A DNA stretch of 64,000 nucleotides from Chitinophaga pinensis (GTDB taxonomy: Bacteria; Bacteroidota; Bacteroidia; NS11-12g; UBA955). The stretch is taken from contig CAMDUE010000001.1 in the NCBI GenBank assembly GCA_945877575.1, positions 310,001 through 374,000 of the forward strand, written 5' to 3'. A model generated the notes under the pieces. The model did not search any database. It worked only from the letters and a program-made list of their open reading frames with translations, and was not told the DNA's origin. Each line of letters opens with the position of its first letter. The stretch's first letter is position 1. Shown here piece after piece: positions 55,772 to 63,334 of this stretch. The translations under genes and the position numbers were made by a program.

Positions 55772-57522
55772 TGATTGAGATTAGACAGACGATTATAAAG
55801 TATGTAGGAATAATTACCATAGGTTTTTTAAGCATCCATGCCTCAAATTTGAGGTCTCAAGCGCTTTTTTGGCACAATTTTGAATACCAAAAATATCCTT
55901 GGATTGACTCCAATATGAATATTTTTCAGAGTCATGACAAACAAATTTTGAGACCTTTTTTCAATAAATTGAATGGATCCAACAAAAAACGGGTCAATAT
56001 ACTTCACATCGGTGATTCTCATGTTCAGGCAGATATTTTCACCAACGAAACACGCACGTTGCTTGGTTCTACATTTGGAAATGCTGGTCGTGGAATGGTT
56101 TTTCCATATACAACCGCTCGTACTCATACTGCTGCCGATTACCGATGTTTTCACACCGGAAGGTGGTTGTATGCTAGAAACGTAGAAAGAAGTCCTGAAT
56201 TGACCATTGGAGTTACCGGAATTACATCAAAAACATACGATTCTACTGCGCAGTTTAAATTATCATTCAGGGAAAAGGCCATTCAACCAGAATTTACACG
56301 ATTGAAGATTTTTTGCCACAGAAGCCCCAATTCTTTTGATCTTAAAATCACTGCCGGTGGCAAGACCGTCATTGCCGATGTTTATACTTCGGAAAATGAT
56401 ACAACTACAGATTTATTAATAGTAAATATGCCAACCGGCGCCGATGATTATTTGTTTGAATTTGTAAGAAGAGACTCGGCTCAGCACTCTTTTGAAATTT
56501 ATGGTATTAGCATAGAATCTCCTTCTGACAGAGGTGTTTTGTATACGAGTGTTGGAATAAATGGCGCTGGGCATTATTCAATTATGCGTGAGAACAAACT
56601 GCCAGATCATCTAAAAATATTGAATCCCGATGCCATTATTTTGGATGTAGGGGCAAACGATTTTTATCAAAAAGGCATTGAACAAGAGAGATTTAAAGAT
56701 AATTTGATATCAATCATTGAAATGTTCAAAGAATACGCCCCAGGAGCGGTCATCATCTTATCTAATAGTCAAGATATTCATAGGGGTGGGTACAGCATCA
56801 AAGCTTGTTCTATCTTTTCGTATTTGATAGCAGAAGTTGCTAAATCTGAAAAAGTGGCCTTTTACGATTGGTATAGAGTAGCTGGTGGACAACAATCTAT
56901 GCGTATTTGGAAATCAGTTCGGTTGGCAAACAAAGATGGAGTTCATTTGAACAGAGATGGTTACGAACTCAAAGGATCTCTCATTTATCACGCATTTAAA
57001 AATACTGATAGAAGACTAAAACTAAAAAAAGACACCTCCGATGCCATCATTATTCCCTGTGTAGATACCCTGTATGTTGATCCCGTTCAGCCAGATACTT
57101 CCTTGAAGCAAAAGGAACTTCAGTGGATAGAACATACCGTTAAAAAAGGTGAAACTGCTTGGGCCATTGCTCAACGTTATAATATTAGTGTCATCCAATT
57201 AAAAGATTGGAATCGTCTGAAAGGTTATTCATTGAACGAAGGACAAACCTTGCGCATCTTTACTGTTGTAGAAAAATCATTGGATAAAGGACAATCGGCG
57301 GTCACCAATAAGCCCACTTACAACCCCGGAAATTCCGGAAACACCAGGAATTCCGGAAACCCTGGATATAGAAAACCGAAACCTGTTTATTACAAAGTTC
57401 GCAGCGGTGACACCCTTTACGGTATTGCACGAAGACATGGATTGTCGGTAGCTGAATTAAAAAGAATGAACGGAATGCGTTCTGATTTTATCAAGCCCGG
57501 TAAAAGCCTCAAGGTTAAGTAA
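55771..57522 (+). CDS. SGNH-fold hydrolase/transferase with two C-terminal LysM domains
   Basis: A 583-residue exported protein (signal segment about residues 1-32). The SGNH domain has block I LHIGDSHVQAD with Ser83, DVGANDFY with Asn296, and a canonical DGVHLN block with Asp389 and His392. A Pro/Gly/Asn linker built from an 18-base repeat follows, and there are two LysM domains, at about 455-498 and 540-583. LysM binds the N-acetylglucosamine part of peptidoglycan, so this enzyme acts at the wall. It starts one base inside the previous gene. An in-frame ATG at 55741 lies inside that gene and gives a poorer leader. The MBOAT gene begins two bases after the stop. Confidence 0.87.
   Translation: MIEIRQTIIKYVGIITIGFLSIHASNLRSQALFWHNFEYQKYPWIDSNMNIFQSHDKQILRPFFNKLNGSNKKRVNILHIGDSHVQADIFTNETRTLLGSTFGNAGRGMVFPYTTARTHTAADYRCFHTGRWLYARNVERSPELTIGVTGITSKTYDSTAQFKLSFREKAIQPEFTRLKIFCHRSPNSFDLKITAGGKTVIADVYTSENDTTTDLLIVNMPTGADDYLFEFVRRDSAQHSFEIYGISIESPSDRGVLYTSVGINGAGHYSIMRENKLPDHLKILNPDAIILDVGANDFYQKGIEQERFKDNLISIIEMFKEYAPGAVIILSNSQDIHRGGYSIKACSIFSYLIAEVAKSEKVAFYDWYRVAGGQQSMRIWKSVRLANKDGVHLNRDGYELKGSLIYHAFKNTDRRLKLKKDTSDAIIIPCVDTLYVDPVQPDTSLKQKELQWIEHTVKKGETAWAIAQRYNISVIQLKDWNRLKGYSLNEGQTLRIFTVVEKSLDKGQSAVTNKPTYNPGNSGNTRNSGNPGYRKPKPVYYKVRSGDTLYGIARRHGLSVAELKRMNGMRSDFIKPGKSLKVK
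57331..57366 (+). repeat. Two-copy 18-base tandem repeat in the linker of the LysM protein
   Basis: AATTCCGGAAAC occurs at 57331-57342 and 57349-57360, with a period of 18 bases, giving the six-residue repeat NSGNTR/NSGNPG. It is the flexible linker between the LysM domains and could vary in copy number between strains. Confidence 0.8.
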
Positions 57523-57524
57523 CT

Positions 57525-58934
57525 ATGACTTTCAACTCTGCTCAGTTTTTCATTTTATGGTTTTTCATTCAAATCTGTGTATTGATTTGGAATACAAAAC
57601 CACTGATCAGAAATACGGTGTTGCTCATAGGCAATTTAGTATTTTTACTTTCTATAGGCAATAGTTTGATTATCTTGGTATTGCTGTTTTCGTTGTCAGA
57701 TTTCATTGTTGCCAAGCTCATTCATGAATCGAATTCAGATGGCACCAAAACTTGGCTCATGCGGTTCAGTGTGCTTCAAAATATTGCGTTGATTCTTGTT
57801 TTTCGACACTTAGATGAATGGCAATTAAAACCTGAATTTCTTTCGTTTATTAAGTTCATTGGTGTATCATTTTATGCCTTTAGAAGCATGAGCTATGTCT
57901 TTGACGTTTATTATGAAAACCTAGATGAACCAGAACCTAGTTTGCTGAATTATTGGACTTTCATCAGTTTCTTCCCGGTTTTTTTGATGGGACCAATTCA
58001 AACAGCCCCTAATTTTCTTAAACACCTTAATTCCCCTAAATGGGTCATAGATAAGAGTAAAGTAAATTACGGTGCATTTCTTGTAGGTTTGGGAGTTGTA
58101 AAAAAGTTTGTGTTGAGCAATTACTTGGCTGTGAATTTTGTTGAACGCATTTTTGATGCCTATCTGTATTTTACTCCTATGGAAAATCTGCTGGCCGCAG
58201 TGATTCAAACTTTGAATTTATATTTAGACTTTAGCGGATATACGGATATTGCAGTGGGTATTTCCTTGTTCATGGGATTTGAAATCATGGAGAACTTCAA
58301 TTTCCCATTCTTATCTCAAAATATCACAGAATACTGGAAACGTTGGCATATATCACTGTCTCAATGGTTCAACCAATATTTATATTTTCCATTGAGTTAC
58401 TACCTAAGAACCTGGAAAAAATGGGGCACCACCCTATCGGTTTTTGTGGTATTTGCAGTCAGCGGTTTTTGGCATGGAACACATTTAAATTTTGTTTTTT
58501 GGGGACTCATGCACGCTTTTGCATTGATTTGGGATGTTTGGACTTCAGAAGTACGTCTAAAAATCAAACAATACATACCCGTTTACATCTATAAGCCTTT
58601 TTCCATATTACTTACATTTACATTCCTTACCTTCAGCGGAGTTTATTTTAAATCCACGGATTTGGAACAAGCCAATCAAATGATAATGCGTATTTTTGGC
58701 GGATTGGATTTTTCGCTCTTTGGAGATTGGCTTAAACTATATCCTTACGTAGCGATCATATTCGCTAGTACTTTAGTTTTTCACTGGTCAATGCCGCGAT
58801 TTTATCTTTTGATCATTGAACAAATAAAAAAACTACCGGTGTGGGTATCTGCTATTACCCTTGTTGCTGTGATTTTTATTGCGTTCCAATTTCAAAAAAT
58901 GGGTTCTGTACCATTCTATTATCTAGAATTTTAA
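57525..58934 (+). CDS. MBOAT-family O-acyltransferase (AlgI/DltB/PatA-like)
   Basis: A 469-residue multi-spanning inner-membrane acyltransferase. It has about ten hydrophobic segments and the AlgI/DltB motifs YWKRWHISLSQWFNQYLYFPL and SGFWHGTHLNFVFWG, with the catalytic His317. The family passes acyl or D-alanyl groups from a cytoplasmic donor across the membrane to extracellular glycans. The length and the motifs match AlgI/DltB. It starts two bases after the LysM-SGNH gene and is the last gene of the operon. The presence of a dedicated carrier protein and adenylation enzyme argues for a DltB-type donor rather than acetyl-CoA. Confidence 0.9.
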   Translation: MTFNSAQFFILWFFIQICVLIWNTKPLIRNTVLLIGNLVFLLSIGNSLIILVLLFSLSDFIVAKLIHESNSDGTKTWLMRFSVLQNIALILVFRHLDEWQLKPEFLSFIKFIGVSFYAFRSMSYVFDVYYENLDEPEPSLLNYWTFISFFPVFLMGPIQTAPNFLKHLNSPKWVIDKSKVNYGAFLVGLGVVKKFVLSNYLAVNFVERIFDAYLYFTPMENLLAAVIQTLNLYLDFSGYTDIAVGISLFMGFEIMENFNFPFLSQNITEYWKRWHISLSQWFNQYLYFPLSYYLRTWKKWGTTLSVFVVFAVSGFWHGTHLNFVFWGLMHAFALIWDVWTSEVRLKIKQYIPVYIYKPFSILLTFTFLTFSGVYFKSTDLEQANQMIMRIFGGLDFSLFGDWLKLYPYVAIIFASTLVFHWSMPRFYLLIIEQIKKLPVWVSAITLVAVIFIAFQFQKMGSVPFYYLEF

Positions 58935-58951
58935 AGGTTATTTAGCCTTAC

Positions 58952-59755
58952 TTACATTTTCCCAGACAGTTTATAGGATATCACTCCTACCCATTCATGC
59001 AATAGATTAGACATGGTTTGCAGTGAACCTGGATTGGGAATTAGCCAAGCTTCCAAGTTATAACGTCGATTGGGATCGCATGTTGGATGGGCCACATAAG
59101 GAATGAAATTCACCCCTACTTTCTTGTAACAACCTTCCGAACGATACATATGAGCCGCAGAAGTAACTAATAAAACGGGTTGCTTGTAATTCAGCGAATC
59201 AAGAATTTTCTGAGTATATAAAGCATTTTCGTAAGTGTTTCTCGATAAATTATCGATGATGATTTTGCTTGAGTCTATGCCCATATTTTGGAGGTATCTG
59301 CCTGCTTCTTCGGCTTCGTAGTATACTTTATTGAATATTGCAGATGAACCTCCAGTCAGAATTACTTTATCAAACTTATTCAATAACAATCCTTGAAGTC
59401 CCACCATGAATCGATCACCTTCACTGCCTAGTCTAAAATAATCATTTTGGTCATCGTAGTATCCATATCCCCCGAGAATCACGGCAATTCTTGGAAAGGA
59501 GTCTTGGTGGTAAATTCTCTTTTGGGGGACGCGTTGTTCCCAACGGATATTCAATTCATTAACCAAAGGATGATTGCCTAAAATAAACAGCAATAAAAAT
59601 GCGATAAAGGCAGATCTTTTGGCGGTAATGGGTAATTTTTGGATCCATTTCTTATTCGAGAACCAAAGTTTGAGTAAGGTGATTAGGACAAACAGAAAAA
59701 TCCAAAAGTGGGGTTTAATGATGAAATGTAAGAATTTGCTGATAACAAAAAACAT
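58952..59755 (-). CDS. YdcF/DUF218 family protein (ElyC/SanA-like)
   Basis: A 267-residue membrane protein: two hydrophobic segments at about 5-30 and 45-65, then a soluble DUF218 domain of about 190 residues, with VILGGYGYYD, KVILTGGSSAIF, SRNTYENALYT and VTSAAHMYRS. In E. coli the ElyC and SanA relatives of this family affect envelope and wall precursor homeostasis; enzymatic activity is not established. I use ATG 59755; the in-frame ATG at 59788 lies inside the upstream terminator. It is convergent with the MBOAT gene, 17 bases apart. Confidence 0.85.
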   Translation of the reverse strand: MFFVISKFLHFIIKPHFWIFLFVLITLLKLWFSNKKWIQKLPITAKRSAFIAFLLLFILGNHPLVNELNIRWEQRVPQKRIYHQDSFPRIAVILGGYGYYDDQNDYFRLGSEGDRFMVGLQGLLLNKFDKVILTGGSSAIFNKVYYEAEEAGRYLQNMGIDSSKIIIDNLSRNTYENALYTQKILDSLNYKQPVLLVTSAAHMYRSEGCYKKVGVNFIPYVAHPTCDPNRRYNLEAWLIPNPGSLQTMSNLLHEWVGVISYKLSGKM

Positions 59756-59773
59756 AGCACGAAGATCGCATAA

Positions 59774-59799
59774 AAAAAGGCCTCGCAAGAGACCTTTTT
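59774..59799 (-). terminator. Intrinsic terminator after the 175-residue secreted protein gene
   Basis: AAAAAGGCCTC / GAGACCTTTTT, an 11-bp stem with one mismatch and a 4-base loop; a T-run follows on the minus strand. It lies 17 bases after the stop at 59816 and upstream of the YdcF start, so it separates the two. Confidence 0.8.
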
Positions 59800-59815
59800 C
59801 AATAGAATTAATTTT

Positions 59816-60343
59816 TTAACGTTGGAAAGAAATATCCATTATGCGGTGGTTACCGGCTTGATCAACCTGTACGGTTACATCGAAAGGTTTTCCCGACTTA
59901 ATGGCATCATTCATTGGCTGCATCAATTCGCCACCTATTTGGAAGCAACCACAGTTTTTACCATTAGCAAAATCTAGTTCCACTTTGTGTGAACCTGACT
60001 TGATATTGCATGGAGTTGAGGTATTGCTATTTGCAACAGAGGTTGAGTTATTTTTATTTGATGGTGCTGAGCCTCCATTGGCTACATTTACGGAAGATGG
60101 AGAACCCGCCGCTACTGGACCGTTAGCAGAAGTTGCTTTTTTATTGGCTGCAACCGCTTTTGCTTTTGATCCCAAAGTTTTAGGAGCTGAAGGAATCACT
60201 TTGCCCGTTACACCTTTAATCACCACCATTTGACCTTTGAGGTTAGAGTATTCTGAAATAAACTCTGAACCTGTTACCCCTTGAGCAAATGCAGCAGAAG
60301 CTGATCCAAAAAGGAATAAAATAATTTGAAATGCTTTTTTCAT
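59816..60343 (-). CDS. Secreted protein of unknown function with low-complexity linker
   Basis: A 175-residue exported protein. The signal peptide is MKKAFQIILFLFGSASAAFA. The mature part has a short N-terminal folded piece (GSEFISEYSNLKGQMVVIKG), a linker of about 70 residues rich in Ala, Asn, Ser, Lys and Gly, and a C-terminal piece of about 65 residues with three cysteines (CNIKSGSHKVELDF, GKNCGCF). I do not know the family. ATG 60343 is used; the frame's extension to 60388 starts inside the -33 promoter element. It is divergent from the CrtY-Blh gene. Confidence 0.65.
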   Translation of the reverse strand: MKKAFQIILFLFGSASAAFAQGVTGSEFISEYSNLKGQMVVIKGVTGKVIPSAPKTLGSKAKAVAANKKATSANGPVAAGSPSSVNVANGGSAPSNKNNSTSVANSNTSTPCNIKSGSHKVELDFANGKNCGCFQIGGELMQPMNDAIKSGKPFDVTVQVDQAGNHRIMDISFQR

Positions 60344-60357
60344 AAATTTAGTTTTAT

Positions 60358-60388
60358 CGAAAATAATGTCGTATTCAATTTTAAACAA
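60358..60388 (-). promoter_or_regulatory. Promoter of the secreted-protein gene
   Basis: On the minus strand TTG (60388-60386) and TATTTTCG (60365-60358), 20 bases apart; the -7 box differs from the consensus in one base. It fixes the start at 60343. Confidence 0.55.
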
Positions 60389-60418
60389 TTTTTATTGATA
60401 AATGGTTATTTAAACTAC

Positions 60419-62416
60419 ATGAAAACCAAAAACTTAACAAGTTCTTCTTTCGATTTGGTTTTCTTAGGTATGGGTGCCGCAAATTCTTTGTTGTTCTTGG
60501 AATTAAGCAGAACCCAACAACTTGATCTTAAAAAAATTGCTATCATAGAGCCTGATTCAAAAAATTCGAATGACCGAACCTTTTGTTTTTGGGCAACAGA
60601 AACCGAGATTCAAGAATTTCATTTGACTGAACTCATTTCTAAGTCTTGGGATTTTGCAACGGCTGGATCTCAGAAACATGAGAATATTTCCCCGTTAAAA
60701 TATCATCATATTTCAGCGATATCGCTCTATAACAAAGTAAAAGAGGAAATTAAAAAATACCCTGTTACCTATTTTCATGAATTCGTTGAAGACGAGAATA
60801 TTAAAATAGACGAAAAACAGGTGCATGTGACTCTTGCAGATTTCAAATTAGAGACGGACTTTTTTTTTGATAGCCGTCCCCCTAAATTCAAAAAATGCAC
60901 AAATAATCAGACCTCGTTGGTGCAAAGTTTCTTCGGTTGGAACATTAAAACAGAACAAAGCACTTTTGATTCCAATGAATTTGTCATGATGGACTTTGAT
61001 TTGGACCAAATGGGATCCACCCAATTTTTGTATGTACTGCCGTTTACTGAGAACCAAGCATTGGTGGAACTAACCGCCTTCCAAAAAAATCCTTTAGAGA
61101 AAAAAGACACGGAACACCTATTGCATTCGGAAATATTGAAGCGATTTGGAGAATTCCAAATAATTGCGACAGAGAGCGGCAATATTCCGATGTGCACCGC
61201 CCAAATAGAATTACCTACAGAGAAATTCAACCCATATTTTGCCACTGGCGCAAAAGCAGGCAACATCAAACCCAGTACTGGATATTCATTTTTGACCAGT
61301 TGCAAACAAGCTCAAAAGATATCTAATGATATTTCCTCAGAAACGTCTGAAAAAAATAAACATACGCCTTATAAAACCAGGTTTCAATTTTATGATCGAT
61401 TGTTATTGAATATTTTAAATCAAAATCCATCTGCTGGAAAACCTATTTTTGAACGATTATTTCAAAGAAATTCTGTCAAGGAAGTAATTTATTTTTTGAA
61501 AGAAGAAACGCAGGGTTGGAATGAAATAAAATTGCTTTGCTCGTTGCCCATTTTGCCGTTTTTATGGGCTGCAATAAAAGATGTTTTTGCCTGCCTTCCA
61601 TGGGTTAAATTGATGCCTTTTGTTTTAGGAAGCTGCTTTCTGGGTTTCGATTATCTCAATGCGACGTTTATTGTTTGGGCACTCTTACTTTTCGGTTTGT
61701 TCTTGGTGGGCATACCCCATGGCGCTATTGATCACTTGTTAGAATCCAATCACTTTGACGCCCCCATTAAAGTGGGATTTATCCTAAACTATCTTTTGAA
61801 AATGGCGGTTATGGCGCTTATTTGGTGGGTAAATCCTGTTTCGGCGCTAATCCTGTTTCTTTTGTATTCAGCATGGCATTTTGGAGAATCAGAATATCAA
61901 GTTGCCAATATTTGGTCGTTTCTCTGGGGATGTTTTATGCTAACTAGCCTATTGTATTCTCATCCACTAGAATTCAAAGAAACCCTCTCAAATATGTCAG
62001 TGAATGTTTCGATATCAAACGCATTCGAAATCTGGATTGGTTCGTTTACTGTGCTAATTATAATTCAACTAAAAAGAGGATTCCACCGAATTTGGGAGAT
62101 TTTGTGGCTTCCTCTGTTTTCTCAATTGCCTTTATTGCAGGCTTTTGGATTGTTTTTCGTATTCAACCACAGCATCAACAGCAGCATCCATTTGATGGAT
62201 GGTTTTAGCAAGAAGGCCATAGAATTATTTAAAAAGGCTTTACCCTTTACGTTGGCTGCATTTTTGTTTCTTGGAGGATTCTATTTCTTCAGAACCTGGT
62301 TCAGCGCCGAAGGATGGATAGCTGCCTTTTTCATTTTCATTTCGTGCATCAGTTTTCCGCATGTTTTTGCCATGCACCGATTTTATCGGAGCCACTTTTT
62401 TCTTCCCAAGAAATAA
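60419..62416 (+). CDS. crtY-blh: Fusion of lycopene beta-cyclase (CrtY) and Brp/Blh beta-carotene 15,15'-dioxygenase
   Basis: A 665-residue protein joining two steps of retinal synthesis. Residues about 10-385 are a CrtY-type lycopene cyclase: the nucleotide-binding opening DLVFLGMGAANSLLFLEL, the DRTFCFW motif (about 52) and STGYSFLTSC (about 286). Residues about 395-665 form a multi-helix Brp/Blh domain with the His motifs PHGAIDH (His434, His438), WHFGESE (His487), NHSINSSIHLMD (His584, His591) and PHVFAMH (His648, His653), all intact. The first part makes beta-carotene from lycopene, the second cuts it to two retinal. ATG 60419 is used over an in-frame upstream start that overlaps the divergent promoter. 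It is convergent with the pirin gene, two bases apart. Confidence 0.92.
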   Translation: MKTKNLTSSSFDLVFLGMGAANSLLFLELSRTQQLDLKKIAIIEPDSKNSNDRTFCFWATETEIQEFHLTELISKSWDFATAGSQKHENISPLKYHHISAISLYNKVKEEIKKYPVTYFHEFVEDENIKIDEKQVHVTLADFKLETDFFFDSRPPKFKKCTNNQTSLVQSFFGWNIKTEQSTFDSNEFVMMDFDLDQMGSTQFLYVLPFTENQALVELTAFQKNPLEKKDTEHLLHSEILKRFGEFQIIATESGNIPMCTAQIELPTEKFNPYFATGAKAGNIKPSTGYSFLTSCKQAQKISNDISSETSEKNKHTPYKTRFQFYDRLLLNILNQNPSAGKPIFERLFQRNSVKEVIYFLKEETQGWNEIKLLCSLPILPFLWAAIKDVFACLPWVKLMPFVLGSCFLGFDYLNATFIVWALLLFGLFLVGIPHGAIDHLLESNHFDAPIKVGFILNYLLKMAVMALIWWVNPVSALILFLLYSAWHFGESEYQVANIWSFLWGCFMLTSLLYSHPLEFKETLSNMSVNVSISNAFEIWIGSFTVLIIIQLKRGFHRIWEILWLPLFSQLPLLQAFGLFFVFNHSINSSIHLMDGFSKKAIELFKKALPFTLAAFLFLGGFYFFRTWFSAEGWIAAFFIFISCISFPHVFAMHRFYRSHFFLPKK

Positions 62417-62418
62417 AA

Positions 62419-63294
62419 TTACAACTGAAGAGGAACCTCCATCAGAAGAATTTCAGCATATTTTGAATTAGCGGTTATTTGCAACTGATCAACGTTCCAA
62501 ATTCCCAAGCCATCTCGGTGCTCTAACGATTGTCCATTGATGTTGAAAGCTCCGTTTAGAACAAATGCGTACACCCCATTTCCCGGTTTTTTAAGTTGAT
62601 ATTGGGTATTGTGGTTCTCATCAAATTTCCCCATATGAAACCAGGCATCTTGATGAATCCAAACGCCTTCATCATTGGGATTGGGCGATAGAATTTGCTG
62701 CAGTTTATTGTGCCTATCTGCAAGGTTCAAAGGGATTTGATCGTAACGTGGTGTTACATTTTTCTTGTTTGGAAAAACCCAAATTTGAAGAAACTTAACC
62801 TGTTTGTCTTTATTGCGGTTGTATTCGCTGTGGGTGATTCCAGTTCCCGCACTCATTACTTGAATCTCGCCATGTTTGATGGTGGCTACATTACCCATGG
62901 AATCTTTGTGCTCCAAATCGCCTTCCAATGGAATACTGATGATTTCCATGTTGTCGTGAGGATGCGTTCCAAATCCCATACCGGCAGCAACGGTGTCATC
63001 ATTCAAAACCCTTAAAACCCCAAAGTGCATTCTTTCGGGGTTGTAATAGTTAGCGAAACTAAATGTGTGATGACTCTTCAACCATCCGTGATCGGCTAAT
63101 CCTCTTGAAGATGACTTATGTAAAACTAAGTTTTCCATGACTTTTGATTCAGTATTTTTTATGTGATTAAATCCGAGAATGTCTAAAGGCTTCAATTCAT
63201 CGATGTTGTTTCTAATTATATCGGCTGCCGCTGCTCCAGAAGCCAAAACAGCTGTACCTAAAACTCCTTTTTTGATGAACTCTTTTCTTTTCAT
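62419..63294 (-). CDS. Pirin-family bicupin with a Tat-like leader
   Basis: A 291-residue protein. The body (about 55-291) is a pirin bicupin with HHTFSFANYYNPERMHFGVLRVLNDD, the metal-binding GTHPHDNMEIISIPLEGDLEHKD motif and HSEYNRNK. Pirins bind Fe and some oxidise quercetin; the function of most is unknown. The N-terminus, MKRKEFIKKGVLGTAVLASGAAAA, is a hydrophobic leader with a Tat-like box (K-R-K-E-F-I-K), where the usual second Arg is Lys. If it is a true Tat signal, the protein is exported folded with its metal; most pirins have no leader. ATG 63294 is the only good start, and an alternative cytoplasmic form would begin at about residue 52 (ATG near 63141). Confidence 0.88.
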   Translation of the reverse strand: MKRKEFIKKGVLGTAVLASGAAAADIIRNNIDELKPLDILGFNHIKNTESKVMENLVLHKSSSRGLADHGWLKSHHTFSFANYYNPERMHFGVLRVLNDDTVAAGMGFGTHPHDNMEIISIPLEGDLEHKDSMGNVATIKHGEIQVMSAGTGITHSEYNRNKDKQVKFLQIWVFPNKKNVTPRYDQIPLNLADRHNKLQQILSPNPNDEGVWIHQDAWFHMGKFDENHNTQYQLKKPGNGVYAFVLNGAFNINGQSLEHRDGLGIWNVDQLQITANSKYAEILLMEVPLQL

Positions 63295-63334
63295 GGAATA
63301 TTTATTCGTTCAAACAAATATAAGGCCGAACGGT

